From the NCBI RefSeq assembly GCF_000012325.1, contig NC_003910.7:186001-250000 (forward strand): a stretch of DNA of 64,000 nucleotides, in the 5' to 3' direction. A program made the position numbers and the translations under genes. The notes beneath the pieces are model-generated. The model was not told the DNA's origin, made no database searches, and worked only from the letters and a program-made list of their open reading frames with translations. This document shows positions 18,852 to 25,503 of this stretch, piece by piece. How positions within the stretch are numbered: position 1 is the first letter of the stretch; the number at the start of each line of letters is the position of its first letter. This DNA is from Colwellia psychrerythraea 34H (lineage in GTDB: Bacteria; Pseudomonadota; Gammaproteobacteria; Enterobacterales; Alteromonadaceae).

Positions 18852-19648
18852 ACATGTGAGTTTACTGATTTTTATTGTCCAACAAGCTGTCACACTCCAC
18901 TAGGATAAATACAAGGCAGTGTCGGGGTTTTTTAGGTGATATGGGATTGTTATCTTTTTTGTAAACGTCTTAAAGGCCCATATTACAAGGGATTCCATAT
19001 GTTTCCTCATGTATTATACGTCTCTGAAAATGTCGGGGAGATAACGCTATATTTATTACTTATTTGAGTTGAATACTGTGCGCAGCACTGTTAAAGGAGT
19101 ATATCGACAACATGTGAGTTTACTGATTTTTATTGTCCAACAAGTTGTCACACTCCACTAGGATAAATACAAGGCAGTGTCGGGGTTTTTTAGGTGATAT
19201 GGGATTGTTATCTTTTTTGTAAACGTCTTAAAGGCCCATATTACAAGGGATTCCATATGTTTCCTCATGTATTATACGTCTCTGAAAATGTCGGGGAGAT
19301 AACGCTATATTTATTACTTATTTGAGTTGAATACTGTGCGCAGCACTGTTAAGGGAGTATATCGACAACATGTGAGTTTACTGATTTTTATTGTCCAACA
19401 AGCTGTCACACTCCACTAGGATAAATACAAGGCAGTGTCGGGGTTTTTTAGGTGATATGGGATTGTTATCTTTTTTGTAAACGTCTTAAAGGCCCATATT
19501 ACAAGGGATTCCATATGTTTCCTCATGTATTATACGTCTCTGAAAATGTCGGGGAGATAACGCTATATTTATTACTTATTTGAGTTGAATACTGTGCGCA
19601 GCACTGTTAAAGGAGTATATCGACAACATGTGAGTTTACTGATTTTTA
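18852..19648. repeat. Three 258-bp tandem repeats plus a partial fourth
   Basis: Units begin with ACATGTGAGTTTACTGATTT at 18852, 19110, 19368 and (partial, about 22 bp) 19626, an exact 258-bp period. By eye only about two positions differ between copies (AACAAGCTG/AACAAGTTG; TTAAAGG/TTAAGGG). Each unit holds TGTCGGGG twice, a GTGCGCAGCAC mini-hairpin and several T runs. Although 258 is divisible by 3, no frame is open across units. I could not find a plausible attC palindrome in the unit. Near identity implies recent amplification or homogenisation. Confidence 0.9.
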
Positions 19649-19714
19649 GCTGTTTGGAACTGTCTTTTGAATAGATTGAACACTGCTAATGCACACTTCT
19701 GCCACAAAATATTC

Positions 19715-19775
19715 CTTAAACCTCAACAAATAAAGATCGAGTAATCGTCTGTTAGAAAGGTCGCGTCCGTACCTA
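19715..19775 (+). pseudogene. Duplicated 3' remnant of the 87-residue ORF
   Basis: CCTCAACAAATAAAGATCGAGTAA and the about 30 bases after it (TCGTCTG...GTCGCG) match the last codons and downstream sequence of the next gene at 20172-20215. The ORF end (PQxIxIE stop) is duplicated without the rest, which suggests a deleted sister copy. Confidence 0.5.
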
Positions 19776-19932
19776 TTTGTGGACTAATTTATGAAGATAA
19801 AAACGACATCGAAATAGACCTATTTTGCCATTACATCACTACACATACGCTCTGCCTTAATAGGTAGGTATCTGTCTTTTTTAGGTTAGTTAATCTAGTC
19901 TAATGATTGGACTAATAACAAGGAGGTAATTT

Positions 19933-20196
19933 ATGGGTACAACCAAAAGCGCAATCAAAATTAGAAAAGGTGTAGCAGTCCCCCTCATTCTACTAACTAT
20001 TCCTTTAACTATACTATTGTCTTGGGATGACGAGAAGCAAGAGCAAAAGTACAGGGAGAAGTTTAAAGGTGTATTACAGGAAATGGCTACTATCTGCACC
20101 AAGAAGCAAGAGGAGAGGTACATTCGAGGCAAGGATATCAATTGCACTATCGAACAACTAGTGACCCTTACACCTCAAAAAATAAATATCGAGTAA
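19933..20196 (+). CDS. Small single-pass membrane protein
   Basis: An 87-residue protein with one hydrophobic segment near the N-terminus (VAVPLILLTIPLTILLSW, about 15-32). A charged helical part follows, then a tail with two cysteines (TICTKK, NCTI). A very strong ribosome site (AAGGAGGTAATTT) precedes the ATG. It is the first plus-strand gene beside a minus-strand cassette array, ending about 87 bp before the first attC. No family recognised. An overlapping minus-strand ORF (19890-20147) lacks these signals and is dismissed. Confidence 0.6.
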   Translation: MGTTKSAIKIRKGVAVPLILLTIPLTILLSWDDEKQEQKYREKFKGVLQEMATICTKKQEERYIRGKDINCTIEQLVTLTPQKINIE

Positions 20197-20282
20197 ATCG
20201 TCTGCTTTAAAAGTCGCGCTCTGCCACAAAGCCGACATTATGCGGGAACTTGAATTGATGCGTTTAGATTAGATTTTGTATC

Positions 20283-20382
20283 GATAACGCCTAATTAACA
20301 GGCAAAAAATAGTTGGTTAAAATAAGCGACGAAGGAGCAAAAGCCAACTGTTTTTTGTCCTAGTTTAATTACTTGTTAGCTG
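20283..20382 (-). repeat. attC-like recombination site a
   Basis: Read on the minus strand it runs AGCTAACAAG ... TTAGGCGTTATCG. The arms GGACAAAAAACAGTTGGCTT and CCAACTATTTTTTGCC pair around a central loop. Length about 100 bp. The stop codon of the following ORF lies inside the 5' end, as in integron cassettes. Confidence 0.8.
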
Positions 20383-21238
20383 TACTTTGCAACTTTTCTT
20401 GCTGTTTTAAAAACTCTTGTTCTTGAAGCCTTCGGTTTTCAACTTCTTGCTCTCTATCTTTGGAATTAAATGAATCAATCTTTAGCCTTTTGAATCCTGT
20501 TTTAAATACAGGTTCGAAAAGCTTACGAATATTTTCTAACTCTTTAAATATTGAGTATGTTGGATCTGTTGCTCCACCAAGAGTAGAAACACCTTTATAG
20601 TCATTAAAATCAATATCTAATGAGTTTATGTAAGGATTTCCCTCAGCATCTTCAAATTTTATAATAAGTCGTATTTTTTGTTCAAATAAATCAGCATCAC
20701 CAACATCACGTTTAAGATCGCCGAACCCAAACAAAAAACTTTTAATTGATTGTCCAAGACCTAAGGAAGAACATCCATTTTCAAAAAGTGATAACTTACT
20801 AAAGATTGTTATTAGGTGATTATTTTCATCCGTTGCAACTGTTCCATCAATATTTTTAAACTCAAAATTAACATTTTGAGCAATCCCTTTGCCTAAGTTT
20901 TGTATAACAACATCCCAAAATGAGATACTTACCATAGATGGCTGAACATTTACGACAACATTTGGCCTCATTGACTCTTTTTTAATTTCATTTAGTTGCT
21001 CTATTTGAGCATTTCTCAAATGCCAAGTTTCTTTAGCTAGGATAAAAGTTAATACCGCAATTGAAACAGTAGCAATTGCTGCTACCCATGAAGACAATGA
21101 ATCAGAAGTTAAAACAATTGAAGCATTTAATTCTGTACCAAAAATGATACCAGCGATAAAAATAATTGGGGCGACAACAACACCAGTTAAAACAACAAAT
21201 GGTAATAACGTTCTTTCATTCTTACTATCAGATTTCAC
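20369..21238 (-). CDS. Cassette-encoded two-TM membrane protein
   Basis: A 289-residue protein. Two transmembrane helices (about 12-34 and 46-67) are followed by a short basic helix (KETWHLRNAQIEQLNEIKKE). A soluble, probably beta-rich domain comes next (about 90-230: VVNVQPSMVSISFWDVVIQNLGKG...). A Glu/Gln/Arg-rich helical tail closes the protein. This two-TM plus globular-domain design recurs in integron and defence-island cargo, but no named family is assigned. The gene lies between attC sites a and b in the orientation expected of a cassette. A ribosome site (AAGGAGG) precedes the ATG. Confidence 0.75.
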   Translation of the reverse strand: MKSDSKNERTLLPFVVLTGVVVAPIIFIAGIIFGTELNASIVLTSDSLSSWVAAIATVSIAVLTFILAKETWHLRNAQIEQLNEIKKESMRPNVVVNVQPSMVSISFWDVVIQNLGKGIAQNVNFEFKNIDGTVATDENNHLITIFSKLSLFENGCSSLGLGQSIKSFLFGFGDLKRDVGDADLFEQKIRLIIKFEDAEGNPYINSLDIDFNDYKGVSTLGGATDPTYSIFKELENIRKLFEPVFKTGFKRLKIDSFNSKDREQEVENRRLQEQEFLKQQEKLQSTANK

Positions 21239-21254
21239 ATAAACCTCCTTGTAC

Positions 21255-21358
21255 AGCTAACGCCCACATTAAGGGGCAATAATATAGTTTGCTAAAATTG
21301 TGAAGCGAAGCGGAACGCAGCAAACTGTATTTTGTCCCGCTTTAATTGCTTATAAGCC
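21255..21358 (-). repeat. attC-like recombination site b
   Basis: On the minus strand: GCTTATAAGCAATTAAAGCG ... GTGGGCGTTAGCT. Internal arms GGGACAAAATACAGTTTGCT and AGCAAACTATATTATTGCCC pair around a TTCCGCTTCGCTTC loop. About 104 bp, between two minus-strand ORFs. Confidence 0.85.
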
Positions 21359-21943
21359 AAAATGCACACCCAATGAATTTGCTGCTTTAAACGCCCCAAA
21401 GCAAAATAATCCATAGGACGATAACACAACAGCAATATTGAATGTATTAATGGAGTGACCAAGTTTCAACCAACCATTAGCAAATGACATCTGTGATAAA
21501 TAAGTTGTACCTGTAGCTAAAGCTGCGCAAAGAACACCTAAACAAAAAATAAAAATTGAGCTAGTCAGACTGTTTGCAACTAATTCGGAGGTTGAGGTTT
21601 CCCAAATTTTACCTGTAAAAGCGAGAAGCGCTGCGGCAGCGCCACCATTAACAACCATACTTGATTTAAGAGCAGATTGACCGGCTGTAATTACCGATTT
21701 GAACATTTCAAGGGAATGGGCTGTTTCGTTATTTGCGTGTGCAATACTACGGTCATTTTCAGCTTTAAATTTAGCAAGCTGTGCTTCATGGTTTTGTGAT
21801 TTATAATAAGTATCGTTTTCTACGTCCTTATCAAACAACATCAGATAGTTTTCCATAGCATCTATAGAAACTGTTGCATGCCCCTGAACTTTGGTTTGTT
21901 TGAGCGCTTGTCTTATTTCTTTGAGGACATCCGATGCTTTCAT
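21350..21943 (-). CDS. Cassette-encoded membrane protein (197 aa)
   Basis: The start is set at the ATG at 21943 (MKASDVLKEIRQ) rather than 87 bp upstream, because the longer frame is translated attC sequence; AAGGAAA precedes this ATG. Residues 1-90 are soluble and helical. The C-terminal half carries about four hydrophobic segments (SMVVNGGAAAALLAFTG, SIFIFCLGVLCAALATG, INTFNIAVVLSSYGLFCFG). No family recognised. Context: cassette between attC b and c. A membrane-acting effector is one possibility, unproven. Confidence 0.75.
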   Translation of the reverse strand: MKASDVLKEIRQALKQTKVQGHATVSIDAMENYLMLFDKDVENDTYYKSQNHEAQLAKFKAENDRSIAHANNETAHSLEMFKSVITAGQSALKSSMVVNGGAAAALLAFTGKIWETSTSELVANSLTSSIFIFCLGVLCAALATGTTYLSQMSFANGWLKLGHSINTFNIAVVLSSYGLFCFGAFKAANSLGVHFGL

Positions 21944-21964
21944 GTGATGCACATTTCCTTTGGT

Positions 21965-22064
21965 ATATAACGCCGCAATAAGCGGAAAATATAGTTGGCT
22001 ATAATTTTTTGAGGCACGAAAAAAAGCCAACTGTACTTTTTCCGTTTAATTGCCTTGTTAGGCG
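21965..22064 (-). repeat. attC-like recombination site c
   Basis: The most canonical site. On the minus strand it begins GCCTAACAAGGCAATTAAAC and ends GCGGCGTTATAT, with arms CGGAAAAAGTACAGTTGGCT and AGCCAACTATATTTTCCG. About 100 bp. Confidence 0.88.
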
Positions 22065-22073
22065 ATACTTTCG

Positions 22074-22511
22074 CTATTTTATTGTTTGGATAAACCCAAT
22101 AGAAATAAACAATATACCAAAGATGAAAGCCCAAATAGGGAGAGCGCGTAAAAACCACATCTGTGCTTTTGTTTTACTTGGGAATCGCTTTGTACCAGCC
22201 CCAATAGCTTGCCTAAATATACCCCGAAAATTAAAAAAACGTTTGTCGCTATCTTGCTCGATTGAAGAAGTAAGGCGCCACATTATAAATTGATATATGT
22301 GCCCAATACCTAAACACAACCACATTACTTTAGGAGAAATAGAAATACCCATAATCACAGGTTTTAAAGAAACAGACATAAATAGGAGAAATGACAACGA
22401 AAAACTAATTAATATATTTCTTCGGTAGAGCAGATAATCTTTAGAAAACTCTTCTGGCTCTGTTACTGAGCCTTTAGCTTTAAACTGAATTTTAGGTAAT
22501 TGTGCTGTCAT
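22074..22511 (-). CDS. Cassette-encoded membrane protein (145 aa)
   Basis: A 145-residue protein with about four hydrophobic segments (ILISFSLSFLLFMSVSL, VMWLCLGIGHIYQFIMW, and PIWAFIFGILFISIGFI at the C-terminus) separated by basic loops (KRFFNFRGIFRQAIGAGTKR). AGGAGGG lies 9-10 bases before the ATG. It is followed directly by attC c. The frame continuing as 21940-22158 is attC shadow. No family recognised. Confidence 0.75.
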   Translation of the reverse strand: MTAQLPKIQFKAKGSVTEPEEFSKDYLLYRRNILISFSLSFLLFMSVSLKPVIMGISISPKVMWLCLGIGHIYQFIMWRLTSSIEQDSDKRFFNFRGIFRQAIGAGTKRFPSKTKAQMWFLRALPIWAFIFGILFISIGFIQTIK

Positions 22512-22880
22512 ATACTCAAGACCCTCCTGTCGCCTAAAGCTTATTATGGAGACTTCTCAGTAATGTCCATCCCATAAGCTTTAATTAATTCGTCTTAATA
22601 TCCCATAATTTCAAAGATTTAGAAACGATAAATATTATGTTTTTATCGTAACTTGAATATTACTGAGAAGTCTCAGTAATATGACACAAATTATTCCTTA
22701 GAAAATATATGGAAAAATATTTAAAGTTAATGTCTCCAATGCGCACCAAGGGAACATTAGCACCAATATTTATTGGTGCTAAAAAACTACGACGTTTGAG
22801 GGATTTTCTTTAACCGTCACTTTTGCCACTTTGCTGACATTAGCTAATGAGTGTCAATCAATGCTTCGGATTAGATTTTG
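22512..22880. other. Non-coding cassette segment
   Basis: Holds copy 1 of the dispersed non-coding repeat and, further right, an ACCAATATTTATTGGT palindrome (about 22762-22777). No ORF. The sequence next to attC d (GATTAGATTTTGTA) recurs beside attC a (20266-20280) and, as GATTATATTTTGTA, beside the collapsed site (28136-28150). Confidence 0.5.
22533..22725. repeat. Dispersed non-coding repeat, copy 1
   Basis: Bounded by AAAGCTTATTATGGA on the left and TTAGAAAATATATGG on the right. Inside are inverted GAGACTTCTCAGTAAT motifs (22551-22566 and again near 22663-22680). Homologous to 24886-25165 and, more distantly, 29736-29945. Confidence 0.6.
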
Positions 22881-22984
22881 TACCAACGCCACGTTAAGAG
22901 GTAAATAATAGCGGGCTAAAATGTTGACCGGAGTGACAACAGTCAACTGTATTTTTTCCGTTTGAAGTTCTTATTTGTTATATA
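22881..22984 (-). repeat. attC-like recombination site d
   Basis: On the minus strand: TATAACAAATAAGAACTTC ... CGTGGCGTTGGTA, with arms ACAGTTGACTGTTG and TAGCCCGCTATTATTTACC. The right arm is less perfect than in sites a-c. About 104 bp. Confidence 0.7.
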
Positions 22985-22989
22985 CAACT

Positions 22990-23252
22990 CTAAAGTAACA
23001 CAAATAAAAAACCACAATATATGACAATGTTACCAATCACGGCTGTTGTATAACCACTTTCACCTTTTTGAAACCAATGCCCGAACGAGTAAGATTTACC
23101 ATATTCCATCTTTAGCTGAAAAATGACATGTTCTTATTGGTTTTATAATTACGACCAAATAAAAATATACGTTTAGATAGAACAGCAATTATTAAATTTA
23201 AGTTCAGTAGTAAAAATGCAAGTCCAAAAGCGATCTCAAATATACTTTCCAT
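22990..23252 (-). pseudogene. Frameshifted small membrane protein cassette
   Basis: From the ATG at 23252 the frame reads MESIFEIAFGLAFLLLNLN... for 46 codons and stops. A second frame continues QLKMEYGKSYSFGHWFQKG ... GNIVIYCGFLFVLL to a stop at 22990, just before attC d. Adding one T to the TTTTT run near 23122 would join them into an 87-residue protein with two transmembrane helices. Probably a recent single-base deletion, or a sequencing error. Confidence 0.5.
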
Positions 23253-23263
23253 ATCCACCTGTA

Positions 23264-23321
23264 TACCAACGTTTAAATAATTCGGGCGATGTTAAGCGTA
23301 GCATTAATTTTTTTGTTATAG
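23264..23321 (-). repeat. Short attC-like site e
   Basis: On the minus strand: CTATAACAAAAAAATTAATG ... AATTATTTAAACGTTGGTA. Only about 58 bp, with a small palindromic centre (GCTACGCTTAAC). It sits at the stop codon of the 102-residue ORF, in the cassette position. Confidence 0.6.
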
Positions 23322-23624
23322 TTTTAAACCACAGCTAGGACAGAAATTTAATTTTATCCCATCATTCTTACAACTGAGGTAATTATTGTAAATATTACAA
23401 CCGCATGAATCGCACTTAACTCCTTCCGCTATTTTTTTTATGCCATATCTCATTGAAAAAACAGTTAATACTGCCACAAGAAGAATAAGCCACACATACA
23501 CATTATGATAAATAGCACCAAACTCCACGCTAAGCACGTAAATCACGACAACAATAGGACAATAAATAAGAATCCAAATGATTTGTCGTCTTTTTGCTTT
23601 TTTAAATGCTTGTTCGTAATTCAT
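23316..23624 (-). CDS. Cassette-encoded two-TM protein with zinc ribbon
   Basis: A 102-residue protein. A basic N-terminus is followed by two transmembrane helices (IIWILIYCPIVVVIYVLSV and VYVWLILLVAVLTVFSM). A C-terminal zinc ribbon has two CxxC-type pairs (CDSCGC and CPSCG, about 72-100). Such small TM plus ribbon proteins are common in cassette arrays, but no specific function is known. Its stop lies in short attC e. Upstream is a GGTTCCT leader and then a MITE-like palindrome. Confidence 0.7.
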   Translation of the reverse strand: MNYEQAFKKAKRRQIIWILIYCPIVVVIYVLSVEFGAIYHNVYVWLILLVAVLTVFSMRYGIKKIAEGVKCDSCGCNIYNNYLSCKNDGIKLNFCPSCGLKL

Positions 23625-23633
23625 AGGAACCTA

Positions 23634-23768
23634 TAACGAGCCTGTAGAATTTCTCTTTTAGAAAAACAGTCTCAAAAATTATTAAAAATTAAGCCTCAAA
23701 ATGCGTTGCTACGTGAAATCTGAGGCAATATCCTACTAGAAAATGACTTTTATAGGCTCTATGAACAT
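23634..23768. repeat. MITE-like palindrome between cassettes
   Basis: The left end GAGCCTGTAGAA and the reverse complement of the right end GAGCCTATAAAA form inverted repeats around about 110 non-coding bases, including paired GCCTCA/TGAGGC. The adjacent CTATAACG on the left looks like the R' end of a lost attC. Confidence 0.45.
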
Positions 23769-23810
23769 AAATTTCATCCGTCATTCTCCACTTTGGAGAA
23801 ATTCAACAGC

Positions 23811-23906
23811 CTCAACGCCACGTTAATCGGCAAAAATTGTTGGATAAAATTATGACAGGAGTGAAACAGCCAATTTTTTTTATCCGTTTGAACGCCTTAA
23901 AGTGCT
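23811..23906 (-). repeat. attC-like site f, degenerate 5' end
   Basis: On the minus strand: CTTTAAGGCGTTCAAACGGA ... CGTGGCGTTGAGG. Arms TTGGCTG...ATCCAACAATTTTTGCCG pair. The first core triplet AAC seems lost (TTTAAGGC instead of a TAACAAGGC form), so excision may be impaired. Confidence 0.65.
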
Positions 23907-24414
23907 ACGTATGCGACCAAGCATCAGCGATTTTTACTTCACAGCGGTTATATTCAGTAGCTTCTTTGTGCGCGACTCCTCTAACCCTAAAATTAGTAGA
24001 AGAATTAGAAAGTATATCTATATCTTCATCAGTAATAGAAAACGTGTCGGCTAATTCATTTTTTTCCGTGAAGAAATCAACTTGGAATTTTATTTCTTTA
24101 AACTTAAAGTCTGTTTCATTCTGAATTTGACCGATACAAGCTACATAGAGCCCATCACTTTCATCTTTTGTGCTTATCTCAGTAACAGTAACCTTTAAAT
24201 TTTGAATCGCTTTTTCTTCGAGCGCTCTTACATAAAAGTTCTGATATAACATAAAGGCAAATATTCCTGCAATGAATAGCCCTAGTATGCTAACTAATAT
24301 TGGATTATTTTCGAGATTAGAGAATTTAGCTTGCAATGAGGTGCATTTAGGGCATTTTTTGGCGCGTTCATCTATTTCGCTGAAACACATGATGCATTCT
24401 TTAGTATTGTGCAT
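23905..24414 (-). CDS. Cassette-encoded membrane protein, zinc ribbon plus beta domain
   Basis: The start is placed at the ATG at 24414 (MHNTKECIMC), preceded by AAGGAAAG; the upstream 13 codons are attC remnant. The 169-residue product has a zinc ribbon (CIMC/CPKC, about 8-27), one transmembrane helix (NPILVSILGLFIAGIFAFMLY, about 40-60) and an extracytoplasmic beta-rich domain. That domain resembles FxLYD-type domains (IGQIQNETDFKFKEIKFQVDFF). Sits upstream of attC f on the minus strand. The domain resemblance is by eye only. Confidence 0.65.
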   Translation of the reverse strand: MHNTKECIMCFSEIDERAKKCPKCTSLQAKFSNLENNPILVSILGLFIAGIFAFMLYQNFYVRALEEKAIQNLKVTVTEISTKDESDGLYVACIGQIQNETDFKFKEIKFQVDFFTEKNELADTFSITDEDIDILSNSSTNFRVRGVAHKEATEYNRCEVKIADAWSHT

Positions 24415-24430
24415 AACTTTCCTTGTAGAT

Positions 24431-24473
24431 ATAGCCCTGTTAATGGGCAACATTTAGTTGGCTAAAATTGTCC
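24431..24473 (-). repeat. Truncated attC-like site g
   Basis: Only the 3' half remains: on the minus strand GGACAATTTTAGCCAACTAA then ATGTTGCCCATTAACAGGGC. The final GTT core is missing (GGGCTATAT instead of GGCGTTAT). The upstream ORF reads into it and ends there. Confidence 0.6.
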
Positions 24474-24881
24474 TGTTGACATGCTTGCGCTGCGTATTAA
24501 TTGCATGGCCTCACTATCAGTTAGCTCTGAACCCGTATGCAATATAACTTTAAAGGCGCCTGAACCAAGTGCGAGTTCTTTAAATATGCGCTCCTCAACT
24601 TCAGATAAGCCACCGTCAAGTAACTCCATTGGCTGAATTATTATTTGAGGACTTTTTTTAAAGAAACTTCTTGGAGTAACGCTTTTGATCAATTTAGTTA
24701 AAGCTGACTCAGCAGCCGAGAAGGTGCCTACCAACAACCTTTCGGTTGTAAACGGATGCTCCGATTGAATAGTTTCCCAACTACCACTAGAGGACAAGTT
24801 CTTGGCTTCGAATCTATTTTTTCTGACCTTAATGTAAAGATCCACTGTAAATAATTTCTTAATCATATCTCGAGGCCGCAT
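24462..24881 (-). CDS. Short MreB-like protein, cassette-encoded
   Basis: A 139-residue protein that aligns by eye with part of MreB. LTKLIKSVTPRSFFKKSPQ parallels LQHFIKQVHSNSFMRPSPR, and VEERIFKELALGSGAFKVIL parallels [20 protein letters not shown]. The first phosphate-binding segment (DLGTANT in MreB) is not conserved and the C-terminal half of an actin fold is absent. It cannot be a working filament ATPase by itself. The last codons lie in truncated attC g. Start: ATG at 24881 within GTTATGCGG, typical of a cassette junction; an ATG five codons later is an alternative. Confidence 0.55.
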   Translation of the reverse strand: MRPRDMIKKLFTVDLYIKVRKNRFEAKNLSSSGSWETIQSEHPFTTERLLVGTFSAAESALTKLIKSVTPRSFFKKSPQIIIQPMELLDGGLSEVEERIFKELALGSGAFKVILHTGSELTDSEAMQLIRSASMSTGQF

Positions 24882-25503
24882 AACAGCTTATTATGGATAC
24901 GTCTTAGTAATGTCCGCACCATAAATATTAAATAATTGATATTAATATCCCATAATATCAATATATTAGAAACCGTAAATATTAATTTTTTTATAAATCG
25001 TTGGATGTTACTAAGAGGTCTCAGAAACAAGCTAACGAATAATCAATTAATTGCTATAATTTCAAGTGGTTATGTGATTATTGTACAGATTTAGCTGTGT
25101 TACTAAGACTTCTCAGTAACATGACAGGAATTATTCATTAGAAAATATATGGCAAAAAATCTTAGTCTAATGTCAGGAATGCGCACAAAGCCGACCTAAT
25201 TTCCGCACAGGTCTATCACAATAAATAGTCCGCTCCGCCACCACATCGGTTGTTCATGTAGCTGCATCATTATCTCCGTTTAGACGATAAATGAATCCTC
25301 CTATAAATAATTTACAACTATATTTTCTAATGTTTAGTATTTTTATGTTGGAGAAGATACGTATTTGTATTTCAATGTGATATTTTAAAATATCATGAGT
25401 TAGAGCTGAAACCATTCCTTATATTTCAAATGATTTTTTATTGGAATGTTAACTGCAATTATCCGTTTATTTATAATTTTGAACTAACTAGAGAATTTAG
25501 GGT
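24882..25503. other. Non-coding region upstream of the TPR gene
   Basis: Holds copy 2 of the dispersed repeat (24886-25165), then about 300 bp of AT-rich DNA that should contain the promoter of the rightward TPR gene. No ORF or attC palindrome was seen in 25200-25503. Confidence 0.5.
24886..25165. repeat. Dispersed non-coding repeat, copy 2
   Basis: Left end GCATAACAGCTTATTATGGA, right end CATTAGAAAATATATGGCAA. Internal TTACTAAGAGGTCTCAG and TTACTAAGACTTCTCAGTAA motifs. Longer than copy 1 by an internal segment near 25020-25105. Both copies end in the same AGCTTATTA next to a GTTAT-type cassette junction. Confidence 0.6.

Larger units (their letters stand above)
18607..19932. other. 1.3-kb region without protein genes
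   Basis: Contains, in order, the double-hairpin element, the three 258-bp tandem repeats, a duplicated 3' remnant of the following small gene (about 19718-19775) and that gene's upstream region. No ORF of 60 codons or more is present. Function unknown. Confidence 0.6.

Noticed and set aside
18877..19074. attC inside the 258-bp unit (GTCCAAC ... GTTGAAT)
   Set aside because: The core-like ends are about 198 bp apart and their neighbouring bases do not pair, so it lacks attC architecture.
18852..19648. 258-bp tandem repeats as a CRISPR array
   Set aside because: Repeats are contiguous, without unique spacers, and much longer than CRISPR repeats; no cas gene is present.
19890..20147. Minus-strand 85-codon ORF
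   Set aside because: Lies opposite the 87-residue plus-strand gene, which has a far stronger ribosome site.
21943..22030. N-terminal extension of the 197-residue cassette protein
   Set aside because: The extra 29 codons are translated attC sequence; the ATG at 21943 has a ribosome site.
22009..22293. Plus-strand 94-codon ORF
   Set aside because: Antisense to a cassette gene and attC c, with no ribosome site.
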